A stretch of DNA of 64,000 bases from Exiguobacterium sp. s124 (GTDB lineage: Bacteria > Bacillota > Bacilli > Exiguobacteriales > Exiguobacteriaceae). The stretch lies in assembly GCF_018617485.1 (NCBI RefSeq), contig NZ_JACSKH010000002.1:62001-126000 (forward strand), written 5' to 3'. The notes below the pieces were generated by a model, which saw only the letters and a program-made list of their open reading frames with translations, ran no database searches and was not told where the DNA came from. Positions 42,894 to 51,936 of the stretch are shown piece by piece; within the stretch, counting starts at the first letter, position 1; every line of letters starts with the position of its first letter. The position numbers were made by a program, and so were the translations under genes.

Positions 42894-45800
42894 TTATTTC
42901 TTGATGATGATGGATGAAGAGGAAGCACCTTTCGTATACGTGATACGTTGGACATTTTTTGCCCCGCGAATCTCGGCAAGGTTTTTCCCGTCAACGATGA
43001 CTTCCTTCACTGTTGCGCCTTTGAAGTCGATGATGGCACCGGCTTCTTTTGGTTTCACTTGAACGACGACGTTTTTCAAAGCGTCACCCGTCAATTCCGT
43101 GAATGCACCACGAACGAAGATGCCGTTTTTGAAGTTCGTGCCTTTTCCAATCGTCACGCCGATGAAATCCTCTTGAAGGACGAGGCGAGCGGCCGGATGA
43201 TTTTCTACCGTGTAACGTGTCAACTCGACTTCAGGTTCCGGTGTGAAATCGATTTGTGCGAGAACCGGGTCATGGTCACTGGCGCGACCTGACATCTCCG
43301 TGAAGTCCGCATTGACGTGAATCATGTCAATCTTTGTAGAAGCGGCCAAGCGGTTCGACACAAGAATATGGTCGAGCACTTGCGAGTTCCCTTGATAGAC
43401 ATATGAGTAACGGTCGACAGCAGGGACTTTCTCGACCATGTTCGTCATCAAGTCACCTTTGAAGATTTGAAGTGCATCTGAGAATTCGAAATCGTTGAAG
43501 TCTCCAAGAGCGACAACGTTCGCTTCTGGGTTCTTCGTCTTCACGTCCGCCACGAAGTTGTGGACGACTTCTGCGATCTTCTTACGTTGTACTTCACTTC
43601 CGAGCACGACCGGCTGTTGCGAACCGAAGAAGCCAGTGTCTCCACCTTTTGAGTTCCAGTGATTCGCGATGACGATGACGTTCTCGCCTTGGAAGTCGAA
43701 TTGAGCTGCTAACGGCTTACGTGAGCGATCGAACGCTTCATTCGTCGGGTCGATGCGTCCCGGGTTATGTGTCAACTTTCCGTCCTCGTATCCGACAGCC
43801 GTCGTCGCATCACCAGCAGGCATTCCATCCGTCAATGACACGCGCTCAGGGTCATACAAGAAGCCGACACGGATGTTGGCATCCGGTGCGCCACCGTCTT
43901 GGTTGTTCTCTGGGTCGATGTTGACGTACTTATATGTTTTTCCACCGACAGCGACAATGTTGTCAATCAAGCGCTGATAGCTTTGATCGGCGGCAGAACC
44001 TGCACCTTTGTCCTGTCCATCGTTGTCTTGTACTTCTGTCACGCCGATGATGTCAGGGCTGTTCAATTCGTTGACGAACGCTTTCGCCAATTTGAGTGCT
44101 TTCTCATCCGATGTTTCTTTGATGTTGTTCGAGAAGTTCTCTAAGTTGTACGACGCAATCGTCAATTGATCTTCTTCTGCTTCGATGAACGTCTTCTCAC
44201 GTTGCGCGTCCCCTTTGACGAAAGCAGCTTTCATGTTCTCGAGAGAGGCTTGGATCTTATAGTTACCGAACGAGTAGCCGACAACACCGATGATCGGTCC
44301 GTTGAAACGGTCACCTGTCGCGACATCGAAGTCACGCGCTTCTGCGTTCGGTTCAAGACGGAACTGAATGCGTTCTGGGTTCGCGTCGTTCTTTTTCAAT
44401 AAGACGCCACCATTGAACGTCTCCGTTGGTGTATCTTCGAGAACGGTCACGAGGTCACCGTATTCTTGAGGTCCGACCGATTTCAAGTTGTTCGTTTGAA
44501 CGCGCATGCCTTCGAGGCTCTCCCAGAAGTCGATGGCGTCTTTTTCAGGGTTGAAGACGGCGAGGTTATCACTGTCGATAAACTCAGTCGGGAGGTTTGT
44601 CGCATCAATGGTAATCGGAGTCGGAAGTGTCACACCGCTCTCGAGCACTTCAACTTTCCCATTACGCGTATCGATTTGCGTCATCTTCATATCTGTCTGT
44701 TGACGATCGCTATATCCTTCAATCGCGTACTCACTTACTTTTCCGTTCACTTTGACGAGATCACCGACTTGAATGCCAGCAATTGAACGTCCACCGTAAA
44801 GGACAATCCCTTCAGATGTGCGTGCATCGTCATCGGCTTCCGTATCAGGAGTTTGAATGAAGTAATACGTCGTGCCGCTCGAGACGAAAGTAGATGTGAC
44901 GATCCCTTCAACACCTTCAACCGTCTGACCGTTCATCGGAGCCGTGTGGTTCGCTCCTTGGATGTCGTGAATACGAATCTTGTCTGTGATCTTGTAAGAG
45001 AACGTGGAGACCGCGCTGAATGTATCTCCTGTTTTTACAACTGTCTTCAACGTCGTCGAGTTTTCGATGCGAATCGGGTTCTCATATCGAGTTCCGTTTT
45101 CTTTCGGATCAGAACCGTCGAGTGTATAGAAAATCTCAGCGTCTGCCGTCGTTGTCGAGAGCGTGACGTCTTGCGATCCCACGAACGTACCAGCACCTGG
45201 TTTTGCGACGGCAGGACGAAGAACAGACGTATCGATGACCGTATCCGCTGGGTCACGCGGGATGATTTGATAAACGTCGTCAAACTGTTGAACGATTCCT
45301 GTGATAGATGAATAGTTCACGTCTGTCTGCAAATCGAGGATGCCACGCTCGTCACGAACGATGAACTCCTTCGTTCCGTCCGTTGCTATCAAGTTTTGGC
45401 CGCTACCTGTGAGCGTGACATTTTTGACAGTGACGAGTTCTGACTCAGCGTCCTCGTTGATTTGTTCGCCCGTCAACACTTGTGGGGCAGGGAGCGCCGC
45501 CGCTTGCTTCGATACGACGACCGCACTGTTCAATTGAAGAAGTTCACGATACGAACCGACGACACCCGTAACGACGACTTCATCCCCGACATTGACCGCA
45601 AGCGACGTTGGACGGATGGAAAGACCACCTGTCGCGTCTTGAATGGAGATTGTGTTCGCTAATTTTCCTGTGACGATTCCTTTTACCGTGACCGTCTCGT
45701 TTTCTGCTTTTGTCCGTGCATCAGCGATTGAGATTGGTGTGACCGGTGCAGGTGGTTCCGTCGTGCCGCCATCTCCGTACTCGACGCCTTGGAACGTGTG

Positions 45801-46400
45801 TGCTCCGAGGTTATCGAACGAGTCCTGTGGCGTCGATGTCCATTCAACCGAAGGATCGAAGGCATTGTTGCCATCACTATCGCCACGCGTCACTGTATCT
45901 TTACGAATGAGCGATTGGTCGGCAGTCGCCACGGTCGTTCCCCATTTTGTACCTGGGTCGAAGCCGAGTTGGCCGAAGACATCGAGAACCGTGTCTCCTT
46001 TTTTCAAGATGATTGTGTCATCACCGTTGAAGTTCGTGACAGCGCTCGTTGTATCCGATTTTGCTTTCAATGCTTCCGATGCACTGCCGTTCACGATGAC
46101 ATATGTAGCCCCTGGTTCGAGTGTTCCCGTCAGGTTCAATGTGTTTCCGGCAGTCGTGCCGCCGTTTGAATACAATTCAATTGTGTAAGCAGAAAGATCG
46201 ATTGTCGCGTTTGTTCCGTTGAACAACTCGATTGCTTTGTTGTTGCTCGAACCTTCTACATATTCTGAAATGAAAAGGTCTGAAGCGTTCAACGTCTCGG
46301 CGTACACGTTTGCCGCGATTGGCGTCATGCTGCTGACGATGAGTCCTGCTGACAAGGCGAGTCCAGTGACTGCCTTAAATGATTGTGTTGGTTTCCCCAT
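42894..46400 (-). CDS. large secreted nuclease (ExeM/NucH type) with lamin-tail and endonuclease/exonuclease/phosphatase domains
   Basis: The start at 46400 follows AGGGAGAC; the product has 1168 residues. A signal peptide (residues 1-34, cleavage after NVYA) precedes a lamin-tail domain (about 36-150, with LFISEYVEGSSNNKAIELFNG split), one or more OB-fold segments (230-400), a chitobiase-C-like beta domain (405-480), and an endonuclease/exonuclease/phosphatase domain (770-1080) with ASYNLEN, GVTEVQDNDG, ANHWNSKGGD, LGDFND and ASDHDPV. It degrades extracellular DNA, freeing phosphate and nucleosides. A cre-type site and a palindrome lie upstream. Confidence 0.92.
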   Translation of the reverse strand: MGKPTQSFKAVTGLALSAGLIVSSMTPIAANVYAETLNASDLFISEYVEGSSNNKAIELFNGTNATIDLSAYTIELYSNGGTTAGNTLNLTGTLEPGATYVIVNGSASEALKAKSDTTSAVTNFNGDDTIILKKGDTVLDVFGQLGFDPGTKWGTTVATADQSLIRKDTVTRGDSDGNNAFDPSVEWTSTPQDSFDNLGAHTFQGVEYGDGGTTEPPAPVTPISIADARTKAENETVTVKGIVTGKLANTISIQDATGGLSIRPTSLAVNVGDEVVVTGVVGSYRELLQLNSAVVVSKQAAALPAPQVLTGEQINEDAESELVTVKNVTLTGSGQNLIATDGTKEFIVRDERGILDLQTDVNYSSITGIVQQFDDVYQIIPRDPADTVIDTSVLRPAVAKPGAGTFVGSQDVTLSTTTADAEIFYTLDGSDPKENGTRYENPIRIENSTTLKTVVKTGDTFSAVSTFSYKITDKIRIHDIQGANHTAPMNGQTVEGVEGIVTSTFVSSGTTYYFIQTPDTEADDDARTSEGIVLYGGRSIAGIQVGDLVKVNGKVSEYAIEGYSDRQQTDMKMTQIDTRNGKVEVLESGVTLPTPITIDATNLPTEFIDSDNLAVFNPEKDAIDFWESLEGMRVQTNNLKSVGPQEYGDLVTVLEDTPTETFNGGVLLKKNDANPERIQFRLEPNAEARDFDVATGDRFNGPIIGVVGYSFGNYKIQASLENMKAAFVKGDAQREKTFIEAEEDQLTIASYNLENFSNNIKETSDEKALKLAKAFVNELNSPDIIGVTEVQDNDGQDKGAGSAADQSYQRLIDNIVAVGGKTYKYVNIDPENNQDGGAPDANIRVGFLYDPERVSLTDGMPAGDATTAVGYEDGKLTHNPGRIDPTNEAFDRSRKPLAAQFDFQGENVIVIANHWNSKGGDTGFFGSQQPVVLGSEVQRKKIAEVVHNFVADVKTKNPEANVVALGDFNDFEFSDALQIFKGDLMTNMVEKVPAVDRYSYVYQGNSQVLDHILVSNRLAASTKIDMIHVNADFTEMSGRASDHDPVLAQIDFTPEPEVELTRYTVENHPAARLVLQEDFIGVTIGKGTNFKNGIFVRGAFTELTGDALKNVVVQVKPKEAGAIIDFKGATVKEVIVDGKNLAEIRGAKNVQRITYTKGASSSSIIIKK

Positions 46401-46499
46401 GTGTAAGTCTCCCTTGGATGTAATTGTGTAATCCGATTTCCCCATCGTACGTTGTCATAAATTGATTATAAACAACCCTCCTTCACATCAAAAAAACTA

Positions 46500-46513
46500 T
46501 GATAACGCTTACA
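46500..46513 (-). promoter_or_regulatory. cre-like CcpA site upstream of the secreted nuclease
   Basis: TGATAACGCTTACA agrees with TGWAANCGNTNWCA except at position 4. It lies about 100 bases upstream of the nuclease start. Confidence 0.5.
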
Positions 46514-46555
46514 TTACTTTCCTTTTAACGAATCACTTGAAAAATTATTCGTGTA

Positions 46556-46571
46556 TTGTCAAAAATGACAA
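46556..46571. promoter_or_regulatory. palindrome TTGTCA-AAAA-TGACAA, possible operator over a -35 region
   Basis: The arms are perfect 6-base complements around AAAA. On the minus strand TTGTCA is followed 18 bases later by TAATTT, which could be the nuclease promoter, so the palindrome may be an operator over its -35. Confidence 0.4.
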
Positions 46572-46691
46572 ACACATTTCCCAAGTTTTAAACTACATGT
46601 TAAACATAACCAAGCAGACGTCAGAACTCAATCCACTAAATACGAAGTTATGATTACAGTTTGATGACAAAGTAAAGGATCATTGAAGAAC

Positions 46692-46720
46692 TTGACGATT
46701 ACTCGGATAACTTTTACACT
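46692..46720 (+). promoter_or_regulatory. esterase promoter
   Basis: TTGACG (46692-46697) and TACACT (46715-46720) are spaced by 17 bases, 54 bases before the start codon. Confidence 0.65.
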
Positions 46721-46773
46721 CTTCTAATACGAATTAATTGTATCGGTTAAGTGGGTATTAAAAGGAGGCAGTA

Positions 46774-47535
46774 ATGAGAGCAATCAACTATCCAGTCATT
46801 CCTGGGGCAGGCGCATTTTATTATGAAGGAAACGAAATCGGTATTTTGCTTTGTCATGGGTTCAATGGAACGCCTCAAAGTGTTCAAGACGTCGGAATCG
46901 AATTGATGAAACAAGGATTTACCGTGTATGCACCGCGTTTAAAAGGACACGGGACAGACCCGGAAGATTTTCGATGTTCGACTCATCGATGTTGGTATAA
47001 GAGTGTGGTTGAAGGCATCGACCGATTACGTGAATCATGTCGGACGGTCATCGTCGTCGGGCAGTCGATGGGTGGGACGCTAGCGCTCAAGGCCGCCCTT
47101 GACGAAAAAACAGATGCAATCGTGACGATTAATGCTGCGTTATCCGTACCGGGATATGCGTGTCATGCATCAGATACCGAGTGTCGCTTTATCGATGAAG
47201 ACGCCCCGGATATCGCAGCAGAGGATGTGTACGAGATTGTCTATGACCGTGTGCCGACAAGAGCGATTCGGGAGTTGCTTTCATTGATTGATGAGGTGAG
47301 ACCACAAGTCGGTTCGGTAAACGTCCCGACATACGTCATCCATTCGGCTGTCGACAACGTCGTGCCGCCAACCGACTCGATTTGGTTATACGATCAACTT
47401 CAAGGTACAAAAGAATATGCGGTGCTTCCGAACTCGTATCATGTCGCGACGATGGATCATGATTGGAAACACTTATCGAAGCTCATCACGACTTTTTGTA
47501 AACAAGTGGGGGCGCTTCATTCAAATGCAGTGTAA
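46774..47535 (+). CDS. carboxylesterase / alpha-beta hydrolase (Est30-like)
   Basis: The 253-residue protein starts behind AAAGGAGGC. It is an alpha/beta hydrolase with the oxyanion stretch LLCHGFNGTPQS near 28, nucleophile GQSMGG near 93, Asp in IHSAVDNVVPP near 197 and His in NSYHVATMDHD near 228. It resembles the Geobacillus Est30 type that hydrolyses short acyl esters and monoacylglycerol. It ends at its own terminator. Confidence 0.85.
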   Translation: MRAINYPVIPGAGAFYYEGNEIGILLCHGFNGTPQSVQDVGIELMKQGFTVYAPRLKGHGTDPEDFRCSTHRCWYKSVVEGIDRLRESCRTVIVVGQSMGGTLALKAALDEKTDAIVTINAALSVPGYACHASDTECRFIDEDAPDIAAEDVYEIVYDRVPTRAIRELLSLIDEVRPQVGSVNVPTYVIHSAVDNVVPPTDSIWLYDQLQGTKEYAVLPNSYHVATMDHDWKHLSKLITTFCKQVGALHSNAV

Positions 47536-47550
47536 ACTGCATTTTTTTAT
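47523..47550 (+). terminator. terminator of the esterase gene
   Basis: AAATGCAGT pairs with ACTGCATTT around a 4-base loop, followed by TTTTTT. It overlaps the stop codon. Confidence 0.8.
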
Positions 47551-47562
47551 GAGTTGATTCTT

Positions 47563-47576
47563 TGCAAACGCTTGCA
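47563..47576 (+). promoter_or_regulatory. LacI/CcpA-type operator before the glucosidase gene
   Basis: TGCAAACGCTTGCA is almost perfectly symmetric and resembles both MalR and CcpA sites. It overlaps a TTGCAA -35 candidate (47562-47567) that precedes TATGGT by 16 bases. Confidence 0.6.
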
Positions 47577-47628
47577 CTAATGCTATGGTAAATGTGAATC
47601 ATACCTTATTGTAGGAGGCACGTGCCGT

Positions 47629-49320
47629 ATGGAGACGTTGTTCAGCCAAACGAAACAAACAGAAATCAGTCGCGTATGGTGGAAAGAGGCGATTGCCTAT
47701 CAAATCTATCCACGAAGTTTCAAAGATTCAAACGGAGACGGAATTGGGGATCTCCGTGGCATTATCGAAAAACTCGATTACTTAGAAGACCTTGGCATTG
47801 ATGTGATTTGGATTTGTCCGATGTATAAATCGCCAAATGATGACAATGGATATGATATTAGTGACTATCAAGACATTATGGAAGAGTTCGGGACGATGGA
47901 AGATTTCGATGCGCTGTTAGAGGCGGTGCATGCACGAGGCATGAAACTGTTGCTCGACCTCGTCGTCAACCATACGTCGGATGAGCATCCGTGGTTCCTT
48001 GAGTCGAAAAGCTCCAAAGATAACCCGAAACGGGATTGGTACATCTGGCGAGACGGAAAAGACGGTGCGCCACCGAGCAACTGGGCAAGTATCTTTGGCG
48101 GCTCTGCTTGGGAATACGATGCGCAGACCGACCAGTATTACTTACACGTCTTCTCGAAGAAACAGCCGGATTTGAACTGGGAGAACCGTGAAGTCCGAAC
48201 GGCCGTCTATGACATGATCAACTGGTGGCTCGATAAAGGCGTCGACGGGTTCCGTGTCGATGCCATCAGTCATATTAAAAAGATGCCAACAGGGACGATG
48301 CTTCCATCTCCGGACGGCAAGCCGGTCGTCACGGCGTTCTCGATGTATTCAAACATTGAAGGAATCCATGACTACCTTCAAGAGATGAAGCGGGAGACGT
48401 TCTCGAAATACGATATAATGACCGTCGGTGAAACGAACGGGATTGAACCGGAAGCGGCAGATCTTTGGATGGGGCCAGAAAACGGTGCGATGAATATGGC
48501 ATTTCATTTTGACCATGTCGACATTATGCGACGGTCGCGACTCGCCCCACTCGATGTCGTCGAGTTGAAACGAATCTTCGATAAGTGGCAGCAAGGTTTA
48601 CGCGACACAGGATGGAACGCGCTATATATTGAAAACCACGACATGGTGCGAGCGGTCTCGCTCGTCGGGGATGAGCAACACTACTGGCGGGAGAGTGCGA
48701 CTGCGCTTGCGATGATGTATTTCTTTATGCATGGGACACCGTTCATCTATCAAGGACAAGAGATTGGGATGAAGAACGTGCCGCTCCCGTCCATCCATGA
48801 CTACGATGACGTCGCGACGAAAAATGAGTACTTCGAACGAATTGCGAACGGGATGAGTGAGCTTGATTCGATGCAACAAGTGTGGGGCACGTCCCGTGAC
48901 AACGTGCGAACACCGATTCAATGGGATGCGTCACCATATGCCGGTTTCTCGACGACAACCCCATGGATGCCGATTCATGAAGAGTACGAGACACTCAACG
49001 TTGAGGCGCAGAAACACGATCAACACTCGATTTTATCGTTCTACAAGGAGATGATTCGTCTTCGCCGGGCCGAGGATACGTTCACGTACGGTCGTTATCG
49101 TGATGTCTTGCCGGAACATAAGCAGGCTTTCGTCTACGAACGTACATTTGAAAATAATCGATTCTTCGTGGTCGTCAACTTGACCGCTAATCCGGCAGAA
49201 GTGACCATTCCGGAGATTGCGAGTGCGACGCTTGTCATGACGAATGAAATCGATCCGGAGACGATTGATACCGAGACATTTATGTTGCGACCATTCGCAG
49301 CACGTTTGTATCGTTTATGA
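47629..49320 (+). CDS. GH13 alpha-glucosidase / oligo-1,6-glucosidase
   Basis: The 563-residue enzyme starts behind GTAGGAGG. GH13 regions are seen in order: YQIYPRSFKDSNGDGIGDL, LLLDLVVNHTSDEH, GFRVDAISHI with the nucleophile Asp near 204, VGETNG with the acid Glu near 268, and NHDMVR near 343. The usual NHDQPR reads NHDMVR, so side-chain binding at the +1 site could differ. It cuts short alpha-1,4 or alpha-1,6 gluco-oligosaccharides in the cytosol. No sugar transporter is adjacent; a LacI-type operator lies upstream. Confidence 0.92.
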   Translation: METLFSQTKQTEISRVWWKEAIAYQIYPRSFKDSNGDGIGDLRGIIEKLDYLEDLGIDVIWICPMYKSPNDDNGYDISDYQDIMEEFGTMEDFDALLEAVHARGMKLLLDLVVNHTSDEHPWFLESKSSKDNPKRDWYIWRDGKDGAPPSNWASIFGGSAWEYDAQTDQYYLHVFSKKQPDLNWENREVRTAVYDMINWWLDKGVDGFRVDAISHIKKMPTGTMLPSPDGKPVVTAFSMYSNIEGIHDYLQEMKRETFSKYDIMTVGETNGIEPEAADLWMGPENGAMNMAFHFDHVDIMRRSRLAPLDVVELKRIFDKWQQGLRDTGWNALYIENHDMVRAVSLVGDEQHYWRESATALAMMYFFMHGTPFIYQGQEIGMKNVPLPSIHDYDDVATKNEYFERIANGMSELDSMQQVWGTSRDNVRTPIQWDASPYAGFSTTTPWMPIHEEYETLNVEAQKHDQHSILSFYKEMIRLRRAEDTFTYGRYRDVLPEHKQAFVYERTFENNRFFVVVNLTANPAEVTIPEIASATLVMTNEIDPETIDTETFMLRPFAARLYRL

Positions 49321-49321
49321 T

Positions 49322-49354
49322 AGAGGGGTACCTTCTTAGGAGGGTACCTCTTTT
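49322..49354 (+). terminator. terminator of the glucosidase gene
   Basis: AGAGGGGTACC and GGTACCTCT form a stem with one bulge and are followed by TTTT. Confidence 0.65.
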
Positions 49355-49374
49355 GAATATGAGGTGAGACGAGG

Positions 49375-49713
49375 ATGCATACGGTTATATTTTCGAATGA
49401 GAACGAGTCAGTGCAGGTTGTGATTGCAAATGCCAATCGTGAACGATTAACTTTACGGATTGGGGAAAGTTGTAGTGTGATCGCTGTGACGGCGTATCTC
49501 GACTTTGCAGAGACGTTCGCGGAGGCTTTTCATTCTCTACAAGGATTAGCTACGCTTTGCGATATAGACGGAAACGAGGTCATCGACGTCAGCTTCTCAC
49601 ATCGGGGCGTCCGTATCGCGTTCCATAATCCCTTTCCGGAGAAGATGCTACAGACCGATCAAAGTTACATGACGGAAACGATGCGACAAATCGGGATCTG
49701 GAATAGGCTGTGA
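49375..49713 (+). CDS. hypothetical small protein
   Basis: I do not recognise this 112-residue soluble protein. It starts behind GAGGTGAGACGAGG. The composition is mixed beta and alpha; VVIANANRERLTLRIGE and DVSFSHRGVRIAFHNPFPEK are the clearest strands. There is no signal, metal motif or repeat. It precedes the small ywbE unit on the same strand. Confidence 0.55.
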   Translation: MHTVIFSNENESVQVVIANANRERLTLRIGESCSVIAVTAYLDFAETFAEAFHSLQGLATLCDIDGNEVIDVSFSHRGVRIAFHNPFPEKMLQTDQSYMTETMRQIGIWNRL

Positions 49714-49770
49714 CAAATGAGGGAAAAGAGCATATGATAGAGATTGACTAAATGGAAAGGGGTGTCGGGT

Positions 49771-49974
49771 ATGGATGGAACGAAACGTGCTGACATTCGC
49801 CCAGGGCTCCATGTCCAAATCGTTTTGAAACAAGATCAACGAAGCGGGAAGCTGACGAAAGGCGTCGTTCAAGATATCTTGACGAACTCGCCACGTCATC
49901 CGCATGGAATCAAAGTGCGTTTGAGCGATGGACAGGTCGGTCGTGTGAAAGTGATCGAAGCTGGAGGTGAGTAA
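49771..49974 (+). CDS. ywbE: YwbE family protein
   Basis: The 67-residue protein starts at 49771 behind AAAGGGGTG. It matches the YwbE family pattern with RADIRPGLHVQIVLKQDQRSGKLTKGVV split, then HPHGIKVRLSDGQVGRVK. The family is widespread in Firmicutes and structurally a small beta barrel; the function is not established. It is followed 1 base later by a 55-codon gene, so the two form a unit. Confidence 0.85.
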   Translation: MDGTKRADIRPGLHVQIVLKQDQRSGKLTKGVVQDILTNSPRHPHGIKVRLSDGQVGRVKVIEAGGE

Positions 49975-49975
49975 G

Positions 49976-50143
49976 ATGAGCGAGAAAAAACTATCTTTTC
50001 AAGAAGCGATGAAACAAAAGCTTGCAGAAAAGAAACAGAACCAGACGAAGGTTCCGACAGGTTTACATGGTACAAAACAAAAACCGTTAACGAGTCAATT
50101 GACGAAAAAACCTAATAACCAGAAGAAACGTACTGGTATTTAA
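49976..50143 (+). CDS. small basic protein downstream of ywbE
   Basis: A 55-residue, Lys- and Gln-rich frame starts at 49976 behind GGAGGTGA (49963-49970) and ends TAA at 50141-50143, before a terminator. It begins MSEKKLSFQEAMKQKLAE and ends NNQKKRTGI, with no acidic cluster after residue 20. Its ribosome site overlaps the end of ywbE, so translation is coupled. The pairing with ywbE and the good ribosome site make it a real gene. An RNA-binding or ribosome-linked role is a guess from its charge. Confidence 0.7.
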   Translation: MSEKKLSFQEAMKQKLAEKKQNQTKVPTGLHGTKQKPLTSQLTKKPNNQKKRTGI

Positions 50144-50147
50144 ACTC

Positions 50148-50179
50148 ACAGCTACTCGAAAAGAGTGGCTGTTTTTTTG
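50148..50179 (+). terminator. terminator after the ywbE unit
   Basis: ACAGCTACTC pairs with GAGTGGCTGT (one wobble) around a 5-base loop, followed by TTTTTTT. Confidence 0.85.
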
Positions 50180-50237
50180 AATATTCGTTTCATCATCAAT
50201 GAATAGTATCATGATTTAATATTTCTAAACATTTTTA

Positions 50238-50251
50238 TGTAAGCGCTTTAA
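50238..50251 (+). promoter_or_regulatory. cre-like CcpA site upstream of the AGCS symporter
   Basis: TGTAAGCGCTTTAA matches TGWAANCGNTNWCA at all fixed positions except position 13. It lies about 80 bases before the promoter. Confidence 0.5.
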
Positions 50252-50319
50252 ATGACTAAAAATAAGGAATCTCGTCGAATTGATGTGAAAAAAGAGTGAA
50301 ATCACCCATAAAAAAATTG

Positions 50320-50347
50320 TTGCTAATTGTCAGAATCTTTGTATAAT
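50320..50347 (+). promoter_or_regulatory. AGCS symporter promoter
   Basis: TTGCTA (50320-50325) and TATAAT (50342-50347) are spaced by 16 bases, with a leader of about 60 bases to the start codon. Confidence 0.6.
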
Positions 50348-50411
50348 TCAGAACTAAGACATCATAAAAAATTCTCAACTTCAGATTCACACAACAGGGA
50401 GGAACTTATTC

Positions 50412-51884
50412 ATGGAAGCGATTCAAGGTATGTTACAAGGAAGCGTCGACTTTTTGAACAACATCTTATGGTCGTACGTATTGATCGCCGTGCTCGTCGG
50501 AGCCGGGATCTACTTCACAGTCAAAACACGATTTATGCAGTTCCGTTACTTAAAAGAAATGTTCCGGACGATTACAGATAAATCGGACGTAACACCATCA
50601 AAAGATGGAAAGAGTATCACACCAATGAAATCATTCTTCATCGGTGCAGCTACTCGTATCGGTACGGGTAACCTTGCAGGGGTTACGGTAGCGGTCACAC
50701 TCGGTGGACCAGGAGCGGTCTTCTGGATGTGGATTGTCGCCCTTCTCGGTGGAGCGACAGCGATGATTGAAAGTACATTGGCTCAAGTATACAAAGTGAA
50801 AGACGATGTCGCGTACCGCGGTGGTCCGGCTTACTACATTGAAAAAGGTTTGAACAACCGTGCGCTCGGAATCGTATTCGCGGTTCTCATCGCCGTCACA
50901 TTCGGTTTGATCTTCAACTCAGTTCAATCGAACACGATCGCTGCAGCATTCGATAACGCGTTCGGTGTCGATGCAGTCATCGGTGGAGCAGTCTTAGTCG
51001 TCCTTACAGGTCTCGTCATCTTTGGTGGTGTACAACGTGTCGCGAACTTCTCGGCAATCGTCGTACCTGTCATGGCTGTTCTCTACCTTGCAATCGCACT
51101 TTACGTTGTGGTTGTAAACTTCGCTGAACTTCCAGCTGTCTTCGCGATGATCTTCCAAAGCGCATTCGGCTTAGACGAAGCGGTCGGTGGTTCAATCGGT
51201 GCTGCGATCTCAATGGGTGTTCGTCGTGGACTCTTCTCGAACGAAGCTGGTATGGGTTCTGCACCAAACGCAGCGGCAGCTGCTGAAGTATCGCACCCAG
51301 CGAAACAAGGTTTCCTTCAAGCACTCGGTGTATTCTTGGATACATTGATCGTTTGTACGGCAACTGCAGCAATCATCCTTCTCTCAGATAGCTACGCTTC
51401 AGGGAACGGTGAAGGGATTGTCCTTCTTCAAAACGCTTTGACTGAACAAATCGGAGCGCTTGCTCCAGCATTCATCGCTGTCAGCGTCTTCTTGTTCGCG
51501 TTCAGCTCGATCGCAGGAAGCTACTACTACGGTGAAACGAACATCGAATTCATCAAGAAGAGCAAAGGTGCAGTCCTCGGATTCCGTCTTGCAACAATGG
51601 CATTCGTCTTCATCGGAGCGGTCGCTAGCCTCGGATTCGTTTGGAGCCTTGCTGACCTCTTCATGGCAGGGATGACATTGATCAACATCGCGGCCATCAC
51701 ATTGCTCGGTGGTGTTGCCTTCAAAGTCCTCAAAGACTACGAAGAGCAACGTGCTCAAGGTCTCAACCCACGCTTCTCTGCTCGTAAGCTCGGTATCGAG
51801 AACACAGAGTGCTGGGACGTGGAAGAAGACGAAGTGGCACAAGGTTCTGTTCAAGCAGCCGCTGCTGACTCTTCAAAATCATAA
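50412..51884 (+). CDS. AGCS family sodium:amino-acid (alanine/glycine) symporter
   Basis: The 490-residue protein has ten or more hydrophobic segments and the AGCS signature GIYFTVKTRFMQFRYL with TRIGTGNLAGVTVAVTLGGPGAVFWMW (split), GLFSNEAGMGSAPNAAAAA and SSIAGSYYYGE. It takes up alanine, glycine or glutamine with sodium, as AlsT/GlnT of Bacillus. It starts behind AGGGAGGAAC. The C-terminal 50 residues are polar and acidic. A cre-like site suggests carbon control. Confidence 0.92.
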   Translation: MEAIQGMLQGSVDFLNNILWSYVLIAVLVGAGIYFTVKTRFMQFRYLKEMFRTITDKSDVTPSKDGKSITPMKSFFIGAATRIGTGNLAGVTVAVTLGGPGAVFWMWIVALLGGATAMIESTLAQVYKVKDDVAYRGGPAYYIEKGLNNRALGIVFAVLIAVTFGLIFNSVQSNTIAAAFDNAFGVDAVIGGAVLVVLTGLVIFGGVQRVANFSAIVVPVMAVLYLAIALYVVVVNFAELPAVFAMIFQSAFGLDEAVGGSIGAAISMGVRRGLFSNEAGMGSAPNAAAAAEVSHPAKQGFLQALGVFLDTLIVCTATAAIILLSDSYASGNGEGIVLLQNALTEQIGALAPAFIAVSVFLFAFSSIAGSYYYGETNIEFIKKSKGAVLGFRLATMAFVFIGAVASLGFVWSLADLFMAGMTLINIAAITLLGGVAFKVLKDYEEQRAQGLNPRFSARKLGIENTECWDVEEDEVAQGSVQAAAADSSKS

Positions 51885-51901
51885 TTCGTGAAATGAAACA
51901 A

Positions 51902-51936
51902 ACAGGGACCCTGCGAATCGGGGTCCCTGTCTTTTT
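51902..51936. terminator. bidirectional terminator between the symporter and FNT genes
   Basis: ACAGGGACCC pairs with GGGTCCCTGT around a 9-base loop, with T residues on both sides for convergent genes. Confidence 0.88.

Larger units (their letters stand above)
46401..46773. other. 373-base divergent intergenic region between nuclease and esterase genes
   Basis: No gene is seen. It holds a cre-like site (46500-46513), a perfect 6-4-6 palindrome (46556-46571) and the esterase promoter (46692-46720), described separately. The rest is AT-rich and shows nothing else. Confidence 0.7.
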
